Origin: Noviluteimonas caseinilytica
GTDB taxonomy: Bacteria > Pseudomonadota > Gammaproteobacteria > Xanthomonadales > Xanthomonadaceae
DNA length: 64,000 nt
Direction: 5' to 3'
Assembly (NCBI RefSeq): GCF_018406605.1
Contig: NZ_AP024545.1
Coordinates: 2,418,001-2,482,000 of the forward strand
Shown here: piece by piece, positions 26,713-35,748 of the stretch
Position numbering within the stretch: the first letter of the stretch is position 1
How the letters are laid out: the number at the start of each line of letters is the position of its first letter
Notes under the pieces: generated by a model
Seen by the model: only the letters and a program-made list of their open reading frames with translations
Databases searched by the model: none
What the model was told of the DNA's origin: nothing
Position numbers and translations under genes: made by a program

Positions 26713-29049
26713 ATGGAAGAAGCAAAACTGGTGGCCGCGAGTGCGATCGCGTTGGCCGTCACCCTCTTCGCGATTTTTTCCCTGCGCCCGATGGCGCGGC
26801 GGCTCGGGCTGGTCGACAAGCCCGGCGGACGGAAAGCGCACAAGGGTCGCGTCCCGCTGATCGGCGGCCTGTGCTTCTTCGCCGGCACCGTCGCGGGCCT
26901 GTTGTACCTGGGCTACATCGATGCGTTCGTCGCGAGCCTGCTCGTGCCGTGCGCGCTGATCGTCATGACCGGCCTGGTCGACGACCTGCACGACATGAGC
27001 GTCAAGGCGCGCCTGGTGATCCAGTGCTGCACCGCGTGGCTCGTGATCGGCGCGACGGGCGTGTACCTGGATAGCGCGGGCCACCTGCTCGGCGACATGG
27101 AACTGCAGATCGGCCTGCTCGGCATCCCGGTGACGATCATCGCGGTGATCGGCCTGGTCAACGCCTTCAACATGATGGACGGCATCGACGGCCTCGCCGC
27201 GGGCATGGCGATGGTCACGATCGGCACGATCCTGCTGTTCGCCAACGGCGGGTTCCCGGTGCTGGGCGTGCTGCTCCTGCTGCAGGTGCTGTTCGCTGCG
27301 CTGGTGCCGTACCTGTGCGTCAACCTCGGTTGGCCCGACGGCCGCAAGATCTTCATGGGCGATGCGGGCAGCACGCTCATCGGCTTCCTGATGGCGTGGA
27401 GCCTGATCTATCTGAGCCACGGCAAGGTCGGCGTGCTCGCGCCGGTGGACACGCTGTGGTGCGTGGCGATCCCGGTGATGGATACCCTCGGCGTGATGCT
27501 GCGCCGCATGCGCGCGGGCAACTCGCCGTTCAAGCCCGATCGCCAGCACCTGCACCACTTGCTGCTCGATGCCGGTTTCAATGCGCGCATGGCGCTGGCG
27601 ATGATCACGGGCGCTGGCCTGCTGATCGGCGGCCTCGGCTTCGTGCTGCGCGATGCGCCGGAGTCGGTGAGCCTGGCCACGTTCGGCGTATTGCTGTTCG
27701 CCTACATGACGCGCCTGCCCAACCTCATCGCCGCGCTGGGCAGTCGCTTGCCGAAGGCGCACGTCCGCGAGCCGCACGTCGTCACGCATCGCACGCCCGC
27801 CGCGAACGTGCAGACGCTCACGCCGGTCCCGTCGTCGTCGTCCACGGCGCATGCGCCGCCGAACGTGCTCAAGGCGCTGTACGTCGTGGCCGGTGCGTCC
27901 GACGCCGCGCAGCTCGCGCCGATCGCCGATGCGATGTCGCGCGATGCGCGCTTCGAAGCGCGCATGTGCGTCGCCGCCTCGTGCGCCGAACATCCGGAAC
28001 AGGTGTTGTCGTTGTTCGACATCGCGGCAGACGTGCGCATCAACCTCGCCGCCTCGTCCGACATCGCGCAGACCACGTCCGCCGCCCTGGGCTCGATCGA
28101 CCGCGTGCTGGCCGAATACCGGCCCGACATGGTGATCGTGCCGGCCGGTGCGCCCACCAGCGTCGCCACCGCGCTGGCCGCCAGCTACCTGCAGATCCCG
28201 ATCGCGTGCATCGAAGCCGCGGGGCCCGCGTCCTCGCGCAGCGCGCCGGAAGCGGCCCGCCGCGTGATCGATTCGCTGGCCACGCTGCACTTCACCGCCA
28301 CCGAATCGCAGGGCCGCACGCTCATCGCCGACGGCGTGTCCGCCGAGCGCGTGCTCGTCTCCGGCGACCCGGCGGCCCGCACGCTGCACACCGCGGTCGC
28401 GCGCCTGCGCGACGAAGAGGACCTGCGCCGCCAGCAAGTGCAGCGCTTCGGCTTCCTGCGCGAGGACGCGCCGCTGCTGCTGGTGCTGGCGCGCGACAAG
28501 CTCGGCGAACGCTCCGAACCCCTGGCCCGCGCCCTGCGCCGCATCGCGCTGCGCCGCCCGGACCTGGACATCGTCTGCCTGCTGCCGCCCTCCCGGAACA
28601 TGGATGGCATCGACGGGATGCTCGGCGCCTTCGCCAACATCCACCTCGTCGAGCCGGGCGAATACCTGGACTTCGCGTACCTGGCCGATGCGGCCCACCT
28701 GGTGCTGGCCCTGTCGGGCGACGTGGCGGCCGAAGCCGCCCCGCTCGGAACGCCTGTCCTGGTGCTGAATACGGCCGTTGACGGTCCGCTCACGAGTGAA
28801 GCGCCCAACATCCGTCGTCTCGACCTCCATGAACAGACGATCTCGGACGTGGTGCTCCACCTGGTCAGCGATCGTCGGGCGTGGGACACGCTGCGGACCG
28901 ACGAACGCATGCAGGCGGACGTGTGCGACCGGATCGTCGAGGCGCTTGCGGGGCTGCGGCCCAGCATCGCGCCGGTGGTGCCGCTGGCACCGGTGGCCGA
29001 CCTGCCGCGGTACGCGGCGGCGGGCGACCGGGTGCGAGAGGTGTCCTGA
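26713..29049 (+). CDS. WecA-type polyprenyl-phosphate GlcNAc-1-P transferase fused to a WecB-like domain
   Basis: 778 residues. Residues 1 to about 340 form a multi-pass membrane domain of the MraY/WecA family. It has LVDDLHD (Mg-binding aspartates), NAFNMMDGIDGLA, FMGDAGST and DRQHLHHLLL, the expected active-site motifs. After a Pro/Ser/Thr linker (about 345-383) comes a cytosolic domain with the layout of UDP-GlcNAc 2-epimerase WecB, but the key motifs are altered. GTRPEAIK reads GASDAAQLA and the HRREN segment is ARDKLGER; a Glu survives in IEAAGP and in AEAAPLGTPVLV. It probably starts the polymer on undecaprenyl phosphate; the second domain may be regulatory. ATG at 26713 has GAGAGG upstream. 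Confidence 0.88.
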   Translation: MEEAKLVAASAIALAVTLFAIFSLRPMARRLGLVDKPGGRKAHKGRVPLIGGLCFFAGTVAGLLYLGYIDAFVASLLVPCALIVMTGLVDDLHDMSVKARLVIQCCTAWLVIGATGVYLDSAGHLLGDMELQIGLLGIPVTIIAVIGLVNAFNMMDGIDGLAAGMAMVTIGTILLFANGGFPVLGVLLLLQVLFAALVPYLCVNLGWPDGRKIFMGDAGSTLIGFLMAWSLIYLSHGKVGVLAPVDTLWCVAIPVMDTLGVMLRRMRAGNSPFKPDRQHLHHLLLDAGFNARMALAMITGAGLLIGGLGFVLRDAPESVSLATFGVLLFAYMTRLPNLIAALGSRLPKAHVREPHVVTHRTPAANVQTLTPVPSSSSTAHAPPNVLKALYVVAGASDAAQLAPIADAMSRDARFEARMCVAASCAEHPEQVLSLFDIAADVRINLAASSDIAQTTSAALGSIDRVLAEYRPDMVIVPAGAPTSVATALAASYLQIPIACIEAAGPASSRSAPEAARRVIDSLATLHFTATESQGRTLIADGVSAERVLVSGDPAARTLHTAVARLRDEEDLRRQQVQRFGFLREDAPLLLVLARDKLGERSEPLARALRRIALRRPDLDIVCLLPPSRNMDGIDGMLGAFANIHLVEPGEYLDFAYLADAAHLVLALSGDVAAEAAPLGTPVLVLNTAVDGPLTSEAPNIRRLDLHEQTISDVVLHLVSDRRAWDTLRTDERMQADVCDRIVEALAGLRPSIAPVVPLAPVADLPRYAAAGDRVREVS

Positions 29050-29146
29050 GGAGAGCGGGGCGCTTCAAACCGGATTCGTTCTAGGGGGATCCACGGCGCA
29101 GGCAGCGGACGCCTGAGCGGGCGTGGGTTTCAACCAACTTATATGG

Positions 29147-31423
29147 ATGAGTGAAAAACCAATGGCGACATACCTTTCCACCCGCACCACGCCGCCGCCG
29201 CACATCGCCCCGTCCTCGGTGCGCGACGAGGAGCTGGACCTGCGCACGCTGATGTCCACCCTGGGCGATCACAAGCGCATGATCCTGTTCGGCACGCTCG
29301 CCTTCTTCCTGCTCAGCGTGCTGTACGTCGTGCTGGCCACGCCGAAGTACGAAGCCAATGCGACGGTGCAGGTGGAACGGCGCATGCCGACGTTCCCCGG
29401 CCTCAACGCCAACGCGGCGCAGCAGTCCTCGCCGGCCGAATCGCCGGCCACCACCGAGATCCAGCTTCTCACCTCGCGCACGGTGCTGAGCGAAGCGCTC
29501 GACAACCTCGACCTGGACGTGCAGGTGCAGCCGGCGCGCTTCCCGCTGTTCGGCAGCTACATCGCGCGCCACTTCACGCCGTCGCATCCCAACGCCGTCA
29601 ACGAACCGTGGTTCGGCATGGCGCGCTACGGCTGGGGCGGCGAGTCGGTGCAGGTCGCGCGCCTGGACGTGCCGCAGGAACTGATCGACCAGCCGCTGCG
29701 CCTCGTCGCCGGCGACGCGAATACCTACACGCTCTACGATCCGGAAGGCCGCGCGCTCGTCCGCGGCACCGTCGGCAAGCCGGTGCAGGCCGGCGGCGTC
29801 AACATGCTGGTGCGCAGCCTCAACGCGAACCCGGGCATGCGCTTCGAAGTGACGCGCCTCAACTCGCTGGCGATCCTCGACAAGCTGCGCCACGACATCA
29901 GCGCGTCCGAACAGGGCCGCGATTCCGGCGTGATCGCGTTGAGCTACGAGAACGAAGACCCGGTGCTCGCGCGCCAGGTGCTCGAGCAGGTCAGCCGCGC
30001 CTACGTGCACCAGAACGTCGCGCGCAATTCGGCCGAAGCCGCCAAGCGCCTGCAGTTCGTCAAGCGCCAGCTGCCCAACGTGCGCAAGGAACTGGACAAG
30101 GCGCAGGCCGCGCTCACCGCGTTCCAGTCGCGCACGCAGACGCTGGATGTCGGCGTGCAGAACCAGTCGCTGCTCAACCAGACCGTGCAGATCGATTCGG
30201 CCATCAGCCAGCTGCGCATCCAGCAGGCCGACCTCGCCGCGCGCTTCACGCCGGCGCATCCGATGTACAAGGCGGTGCTGTCGCAGATCGCGCAGTTCCA
30301 GGCGCAGAAGGGCCAGCTGCAGGGCCGCATCGCCGCGCTGCCGGAAACGCAGCAGGGCCTGTTCCGCCTGACGCGCGACGTGGAAGTGACCAACCAGACC
30401 TACGCCAGCCTGCTCGACCAGGCGCAGCAGCTCGACATCGCGCGCGCCAGCGCGGTCGGCAATGCGCGCGTGATCGATCCGGCCGCCGTCAACTACGACA
30501 GCCCGGCGTGGCCGAAGCCGTTGCCGGTGGTGTTCGGCGGCACGCTGCTCGGCGCGCTGCTGATGTTCGGCTTCGTGCTGTTCCGCCAGATGATGCGCCG
30601 CGGCGTGGAAGACCCGGCCGACATCGAGCTGCTGGGCCTGCCGGTGTACGCGTCCATCCCGTACAGCGAGCGCGGCCGCGAGATCACGATGCACCCGAGC
30701 CGCTTCCCCAACGGGTCGCAGCGCCTGCTCGCGCTCAACGCACCGACCGACCTTGCGATGGAAGCGCTGCGCAGCCTGCGCACGAGCCTGCACTTCGCGC
30801 GCTTCAAGACCAAGAACAACCTGCTGATGATCTCCGCGCCGAGCCCGGGCGTCGGCAAGACCTTCGTTTGCGCCAACCTCGCCGTGACCATGGCGCAGGC
30901 CGGCCAGACGGTGCTGCTGATCGATGCGGACATGCGTCGCGGCACGCTGCACCACGCGGTGGGCGTGCGTTCGGAAGGCGGCCTGTCGGAACTGATCACC
31001 GGCCAGATCCCGCTGGAAGAAGCGATCCGCAAGGTCGCCGGCGCCGACAACCTGTCCTTCATTTCGCGCGGCGAGATCCCGCCCAACCCGTCCGAGCTGC
31101 TGATGAACCCTGCGTTCAACGAGTTGCTGGAGCAGGTGGGTCCGCGCTTCGACATCGTGATCATCGATACGCCGCCGGTGCTCGCGGTGACCGACGCGGC
31201 GGTGATCGGCCACCAGGTGGGCACGTGCCTGATGGTGGTGCGTTTCGGCCTGAACCAGCAGCGCGAAATCGCGCTGGCCAAGCAGCGCCTGGAGCAGAAC
31301 GGCGTGGAAGTGAAGGGCGCGATCTTCAACGGCGTCCAGAAGCGCAGCGGTGGCCACTACGCATACACGTACTACGAGTACCTCCCCCAGACCACCAGCA
31401 ACAAGCATCAGGCGTACCGCTGA
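29147..31423 (+). CDS. Wzc-type polysaccharide co-polymerase/tyrosine autokinase
   Basis: About 758 residues. A cytosolic N-terminus leads into TM1 (ILFGTLAFFLLSVLYVVLA, near 46-66), a long periplasmic Wzz domain with coiled coil, and TM2 (VVFGGTLLGALLMFGFVLF, near 460). The BY-kinase domain follows with Walker A SAPSPGVGKT (about 563), Walker A' LLIDADMRRG and Walker B IVIIDTPP. The tail has a tyrosine cluster, YAYTYYEY, the autophosphorylation site. It controls chain length and export with Wza. Starts at 29123 (GTG), 29147 or 29162 are possible; none has a strong ribosome binding site. Confidence 0.92.
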   Translation: MSEKPMATYLSTRTTPPPHIAPSSVRDEELDLRTLMSTLGDHKRMILFGTLAFFLLSVLYVVLATPKYEANATVQVERRMPTFPGLNANAAQQSSPAESPATTEIQLLTSRTVLSEALDNLDLDVQVQPARFPLFGSYIARHFTPSHPNAVNEPWFGMARYGWGGESVQVARLDVPQELIDQPLRLVAGDANTYTLYDPEGRALVRGTVGKPVQAGGVNMLVRSLNANPGMRFEVTRLNSLAILDKLRHDISASEQGRDSGVIALSYENEDPVLARQVLEQVSRAYVHQNVARNSAEAAKRLQFVKRQLPNVRKELDKAQAALTAFQSRTQTLDVGVQNQSLLNQTVQIDSAISQLRIQQADLAARFTPAHPMYKAVLSQIAQFQAQKGQLQGRIAALPETQQGLFRLTRDVEVTNQTYASLLDQAQQLDIARASAVGNARVIDPAAVNYDSPAWPKPLPVVFGGTLLGALLMFGFVLFRQMMRRGVEDPADIELLGLPVYASIPYSERGREITMHPSRFPNGSQRLLALNAPTDLAMEALRSLRTSLHFARFKTKNNLLMISAPSPGVGKTFVCANLAVTMAQAGQTVLLIDADMRRGTLHHAVGVRSEGGLSELITGQIPLEEAIRKVAGADNLSFISRGEIPPNPSELLMNPAFNELLEQVGPRFDIVIIDTPPVLAVTDAAVIGHQVGTCLMVVRFGLNQQREIALAKQRLEQNGVEVKGAIFNGVQKRSGGHYAYTYYEYLPQTTSNKHQAYR

Positions 31424-31426
31424 CCC

Positions 31427-32902
31427 ATGAATGTCTCGATGCTCGATCCCCGCGCCCTCGCGCCGTCCCTGCAGCGACCGCCGCCGCTGCAGATCACGAT
31501 GTCGCCGTACTACGGCACGCCGGATTTCTCCGAAGTGGCGAACACCGCACCGCATCGCCCGATCGACTACGTCTCGGTCGCCGACATCCTGCGCAACGCG
31601 TTCGTCTATCCGCCGAACTCGATCTTCAAGGACGTCAAGCTGGTGACGTTCGGTTTCTCGCCGGCGCAGGACATGCAGGTGGCGCCGCAGTTCCACTTCA
31701 AGTTCCGGGATTCGGGCAAGCGCGGCGACACCGATGCCTCGCATCCCGACCACGACATCGACTGGGTCGGCACGTACCACAAGCTGCTCGTCGACGCGGT
31801 GGCCGCCTCCACGCGCGAGTCGAAGAACCCGTGGCTGCTGCAGAGCGGCGGCAAGGATTCCACGACGCTCGCCATCGCGGTCGCCGATGCGCGCCCCGAC
31901 ACGGTGTGCATGACGTACCTGGGCGGGCGCGAGGAAAACGAAGTCGAGTCCGCCACGATGGTGGCGAAGACGCTCGGCCTGCGCCATGAATCGCTGCAGT
32001 GCGATCCGGCGCGCGCCTACGATCGCTACCTCGCGGTCGCCGACCGCATGCCGCTGCTCACCGCGGACTTCGCGCTGCTGTCCTACGTGGACCTGGCGAC
32101 CGAAATCTCCGGCCGCGGCGGCGACGGCGTGATCGACGGCCTCGGCGCCGACAGTTATTTCGGTACGCCGATGTCGCGCCAGCAGCGCTTGCTCAAGCGC
32201 CTCGCGCGCGGCGTGCGCCTGCCGCCGGCCCTGGCGGAACTGCCGCTCATCGACCGCAGCTTCGAGCTGTGCTTCATGCTCGGCACGCTGCAGATGAACT
32301 CCATCGAGCGCGTGTTCCCGGGTTCGCGCTTCACCGATGCGGAAGTCGACGAATTGTTCGGCCAGCCGATCTCGCGCGAATCGCAGGCGCGCCTGGCGCC
32401 GTTCCTGGAGGAAATCGCCTCGGCGAGCAGCCCGGATGAATGGCGCGACATGTCCACGTCCATCGCCGGCTCTGCCGGTGCCTTCGCCAAGGGCCTGTAC
32501 ACGTGCAGCGCGCTCGGCATGCACGCGTCCTATCCCTTCTGCGATGTGCGTTTCAGGGAATGGGTGTACCGGGAAGTCCCGCCGCACCAGATGATCGATC
32601 CGGTGACGAGGACCAACAAGGTGCTGGTGCGCAACCATATCGCGACACGCTTCCCCGATCTTCCGTACGTCAAGCGCAAGGGCAGTTTCCGCTTCGACGT
32701 GCGCGGCCTGGCCGTCAAGCGCTTCGATACCGTGCACGAGTTCGCCGTGCAGGCACGCGACGTGTTGCCGGGCGCCGCGGGCTGGCTGGAACGCAATCGC
32801 CGTCGCCTCGACAACAAGTACCACGCCTCCAAGTTCTACCTGCTGGCGGTGGTGCTCCCCTGGATCCAGTTGCATCGCGCACGCGAACAGCAGGTGCCGT
32901 GA
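31427..32902 (+). CDS. Asparagine-synthase-like ATP pyrophosphatase domain protein, copy 1
   Basis: 491 residues. It has the PP-loop SGGKDST (140-146) and downstream ATP/acceptor-site motifs (YLGGREENEVESA, DGLGADSYFG) of the asparagine synthase C-terminal domain. The N-terminal glutamine amidotransferase domain with its catalytic Cys2 is absent. Family members adenylate a carboxylate and transfer an amino group, here perhaps to a sugar acid. It follows the kinase gene by three bases and overlaps copy 2. Both copies share VADILRNAFVYPPNSIF-type and FPGSRFTDAEVDEL segments, pointing to tandem duplication. Confidence 0.85.
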   Translation: MNVSMLDPRALAPSLQRPPPLQITMSPYYGTPDFSEVANTAPHRPIDYVSVADILRNAFVYPPNSIFKDVKLVTFGFSPAQDMQVAPQFHFKFRDSGKRGDTDASHPDHDIDWVGTYHKLLVDAVAASTRESKNPWLLQSGGKDSTTLAIAVADARPDTVCMTYLGGREENEVESATMVAKTLGLRHESLQCDPARAYDRYLAVADRMPLLTADFALLSYVDLATEISGRGGDGVIDGLGADSYFGTPMSRQQRLLKRLARGVRLPPALAELPLIDRSFELCFMLGTLQMNSIERVFPGSRFTDAEVDELFGQPISRESQARLAPFLEEIASASSPDEWRDMSTSIAGSAGAFAKGLYTCSALGMHASYPFCDVRFREWVYREVPPHQMIDPVTRTNKVLVRNHIATRFPDLPYVKRKGSFRFDVRGLAVKRFDTVHEFAVQARDVLPGAAGWLERNRRRLDNKYHASKFYLLAVVLPWIQLHRAREQQVP

Positions 32903-34326
32903 CCCTCGTGATGACCCCGTCCGCGCTTGCCACGACCCCGTCGCCCGCGGCGGCCGCACGCGCGCCCGTCGCCGACGTGCACGGGCAGGCGATCGATGCG
33001 GTGTCCGTCGCCGACGTGTTGCGCAACGGGTTCGTCTATCCGCCGCATTCGATCTTCGAAGGCGTCGACATGCAGTCGCTCTCGGCCAACCTGGCCGGGC
33101 GCGATCCGCACGGGCCGGACGCATGGCGCTTCCGCTGGCGCGACAGCGGGAAGAAGCGCGACCGGCACGCTGTGGCGTCCCCGGACTGGGTGGCGGCCTA
33201 CCATCGCCACCTGTGCGAAGCGATCGAGTCCAGCTGTGCGGAGATCGCCGCGCCGTTCTCGTTGCAGAGCGGCGGCAAGGATTCCACGACGCTGGCGATC
33301 GCGCTGGCCGACGCGCGGCCCGACACCACGTGCATCACCTACCTCGGCGGCACCGAGGAAAACGAAGTCGCGTCCGCGCGCACCGTGGCCACCACGCTCG
33401 GCCTGCGCCACGAAGCGCTGACCTGCGATCCCGGCCGCGCGTACGACCGCTACCTCGAACTCGCGCCGCGCATGCCGTCGCTCACCGCGGACTTCGCGTT
33501 GCTGTCGTACTGCGACCTGGCCTACGAGATCGCGTCGTTGCGCGGCGACGGCATGGTCGACGGGCTGGGCTCGGATACGTACTTCGGCATCCCGGTCAAT
33601 TCGCAGTACAAGATCCTCAAGTGGCTCGCGCGCGGCGTGCGCCTGCCGCGCAAGACGACGGAACTGCCGTGGGTCGGCGACAACTTCGAGTTGTGCTTCG
33701 CGCTGGGCACGTTGCAGATGAACGCCGTGGAGCGCGTGTTCCCCGGTTCGCGCTTCACCGACGCGGAAGTGGACGAACTGTGCGGCCGCACCATCGCGCA
33801 CCAGTCGCGCGCGCGCCTGCAGCCGTTCCTCGATGAGATCGGCACGGCGACGAGCCCGGAGGAATTCCGGGTGATGTCGCTGTCGATCGCGGCGGCCGCC
33901 GGCGGTTTCGCGAAGGGCCTGTACACCGCCGAAGCGATGCCGATGAAGATCGCCTATCCCTTCTGCGATCCGCATTTCTGCGACTGGATCTACCGCGACG
34001 TGCCGGTGGAGTTGCTGATGGATCCGGTCACGGGCCTGAGCAAGGTGCTCGTGCGCCAGCACATCGCCACGCGCTTCTCGAGCCTGCCGTACGTGCAGCA
34101 CAAGGGCAGCTTCCGCTTTGACGTGCGCGGGCTCGCCGCCGCGCGCTACGACCAGGTGCATGCGTTCGCCGAAGATGCGCGGCATGCGTTGCCGGGTGCG
34201 GTCAACTGGCTGGATCGCAACCGCACGCGGCTGGACAACAAGTACCACGCCTCGAAGTTCTACCTGCTCGCCGTGCTGCTGCCCTGGCTGACGGGCCGCC
34301 TGCAGGGACAGGACCGCATCGCATGA
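32899..34326 (+). CDS. Asparagine-synthase-like ATP pyrophosphatase domain protein, copy 2
   Basis: 475 residues from a GTG that overlaps the stop of copy 1 (GTGA); GTG at 32908 or ATG at 32911 are alternatives. The PP-loop SGGKDST (124-130), YLGGTEENEVASA and DGLGSDTYFG match copy 1 across the whole length with few gaps. Copy 2 also ends with the RLDNKYHASKFYLLAV motif shared by both. It too lacks a glutaminase domain. The ATGA overlap with the beta-helix gene suggests co-translation. A role in amide modification of the exopolysaccharide is inference. Confidence 0.85.
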   Translation: MTLVMTPSALATTPSPAAAARAPVADVHGQAIDAVSVADVLRNGFVYPPHSIFEGVDMQSLSANLAGRDPHGPDAWRFRWRDSGKKRDRHAVASPDWVAAYHRHLCEAIESSCAEIAAPFSLQSGGKDSTTLAIALADARPDTTCITYLGGTEENEVASARTVATTLGLRHEALTCDPGRAYDRYLELAPRMPSLTADFALLSYCDLAYEIASLRGDGMVDGLGSDTYFGIPVNSQYKILKWLARGVRLPRKTTELPWVGDNFELCFALGTLQMNAVERVFPGSRFTDAEVDELCGRTIAHQSRARLQPFLDEIGTATSPEEFRVMSLSIAAAAGGFAKGLYTAEAMPMKIAYPFCDPHFCDWIYRDVPVELLMDPVTGLSKVLVRQHIATRFSSLPYVQHKGSFRFDVRGLAAARYDQVHAFAEDARHALPGAVNWLDRNRTRLDNKYHASKFYLLAVLLPWLTGRLQGQDRIA

Positions 34327-35414
34327 CGCCTTCGAAGACCTCCGGCGCCGCCGTGTCGCGGCGCGCCTGTTTGCGCGTCGCCGTGGCGGGCGTGCCGTTG
34401 CTGGTATTCGGTGCGGGCGCTGCGACTGCGGCCGCGACGTTCGACGTGCGCAAGTTCGGCGCGCGCGGCGACGGGCGCAGCGACGACACGCGCGCGTTCC
34501 AGGACGCGATCGACGCGGCGCACGGCGGCATCGTCGTCGTGCCGGCCGGCGACTACATGATCGATGCGCAACGCAGCGTGCGCCTGGCGAGCGGCACACA
34601 GCTGCGCATGGATCGCAACGCGCGCCTGCGTGCGATCCCGAATGCCTTGCCGCGCGCCTACGTGCTGCTGCTGCAGGGCGTGCAGGACATCACGATCAGC
34701 GGCGGGCAGATCCTCGGCGAGCGCAAGGCGCACCTGGGCACCACCGGCGAGTGGGGCCACGGCATCGCGATCTACGGCGCGTCCAACGTCAAGGTGCGCG
34801 ACGTGCGCATCTCGGGCTGCTGGGGCGACGGCATTTCGATCGGCTCGACGAAGGCGGGGAAGGGCGGCGTGATGCGCCCGAGCACCGACATCGAGATCGC
34901 GAACGTGGCGAGCCTGGGCAATCGCCGCCAGGGCCTGAGCATCGGACGCTCGCGGCGCGTGTACGTGCACGACTGCGAGTTCAGCGACACCGGGGGCACG
35001 CCGCCGTCGGCCGGCATCGACGTGGAGCCCGACGCGGGCGACATGGCGAAGGACGTGCGCATCGAGCGCTGCATCTTCCGCCGCAACCGCGGGCCGGGCA
35101 TCCAGGTGTGGAAGCGCGCGACGTCGGTGGCGATCCGCGATTGCACGATCGAAGACAACCGCAACGCCGGCATCCTGGCGGTCGGCGCGAGCGACGTGGC
35201 GATCGAGCGCAACAAGATCCGCGGCAACGGCAAGCAAGGCCTGGTGATCCGCGACAAGAGTTCGGGCGTCACGGTGGCCGGCAACACATTCGCGCGCAAC
35301 GCGGGCGGCAAGCCCCTGGTGTCGTTCGGCGCCAACGCGCGCATGGCCCCGCACATCAAGATCGAGGACGGCGTGGGCCCCGTCCGCATCGCGCCGGACA
35401 ACAAGACCGACTGA
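34323..35414 (+). CDS. Tat-exported parallel beta-helix protein (pectate lyase superfamily), copy 1
   Basis: 363 residues. The N-terminus VSRRACLRVAVAGVPLLVFG...ATAA has a twin-arginine motif and hydrophobic stretch. Next comes FDVRKFGARGDGRSDDTRAF, the usual start of the pectate-lyase-3/GH28-type right-handed beta-helix fold, then many helix turns with repeated I-x-I-x-x-C/N patterns. The motifs HLGTTGEWGHG and GCWGDGISIG are conserved with the next copy. It may cut or epimerise the polymer in the periplasm. A specific activity cannot be read from the sequence. Its ATG overlaps the previous stop. Confidence 0.85.
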   Translation: MTPSKTSGAAVSRRACLRVAVAGVPLLVFGAGAATAAATFDVRKFGARGDGRSDDTRAFQDAIDAAHGGIVVVPAGDYMIDAQRSVRLASGTQLRMDRNARLRAIPNALPRAYVLLLQGVQDITISGGQILGERKAHLGTTGEWGHGIAIYGASNVKVRDVRISGCWGDGISIGSTKAGKGGVMRPSTDIEIANVASLGNRRQGLSIGRSRRVYVHDCEFSDTGGTPPSAGIDVEPDAGDMAKDVRIERCIFRRNRGPGIQVWKRATSVAIRDCTIEDNRNAGILAVGASDVAIERNKIRGNGKQGLVIRDKSSGVTVAGNTFARNAGGKPLVSFGANARMAPHIKIEDGVGPVRIAPDNKTD

Positions 35415-35748
35415 GCAAGAGCGGGAATGGGGAACGGGGAACAGGGAACAGGTCAACCCATCTGTTCCCTGTTCCCCTGTTCCCTGTTCCCGCTTGTCCA
35501 TATGCGAATTGCGCACTCCGTGCACTGGATCACGCTTGCCCCCGGACGCCCGTTGCCCCAGTCAGGCGGGCGCAAGCCGCGCATTTCCCCAGTCAGATTC
35601 GTGAAACGCGTGAAGGCCGGACCGTCCATCCGGTGAAGATTCAACGCAGTCCACAGATTGCACACGAGGCCAGTGACGTTCGCTGCGTCCTCTCCCTAGT
35701 GTCCGACCCACGCCGCGAATGTGAGCGCGACGTGAAAGGGGACGGGGA
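35415..35748 (+). other. Intergenic region splitting the exopolysaccharide locus
   Basis: 334 bases with the long hairpin and then about 250 bases with no gene. A promoter for the second half of the locus is likely here, but no clear -35/-10 pair is seen. Confidence 0.5.
35422..35492. repeat. Long imperfect hairpin of GGGAAC repeats
   Basis: A run of GGGGAAC/AGGGAAC units (about 35422-35451) is mirrored by TTCCCTG/TTCCCC units (35462-35492). The inner 16 bases (35436-35451/35462-35477) pair perfectly, and pairing continues outward after a single bulge at 35478. It lies just after the first beta-helix gene. It could terminate or attenuate transcription or protect the upstream mRNA; such iterated palindromes are also dispersed elements. 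Confidence 0.75.

Noticed and set aside
26587..28860. 757-residue minus-strand frame antisense to the WecA-WecB fusion
   Set aside because: Arg/His/Asp-rich shadow composition; the plus strand holds intact membrane and motif-bearing sequence.
29081..33124. A 1347-residue minus-strand frame across the kinase and asparagine-synthase-like genes
   Set aside because: No recognisable domain; the plus-strand genes are clear.
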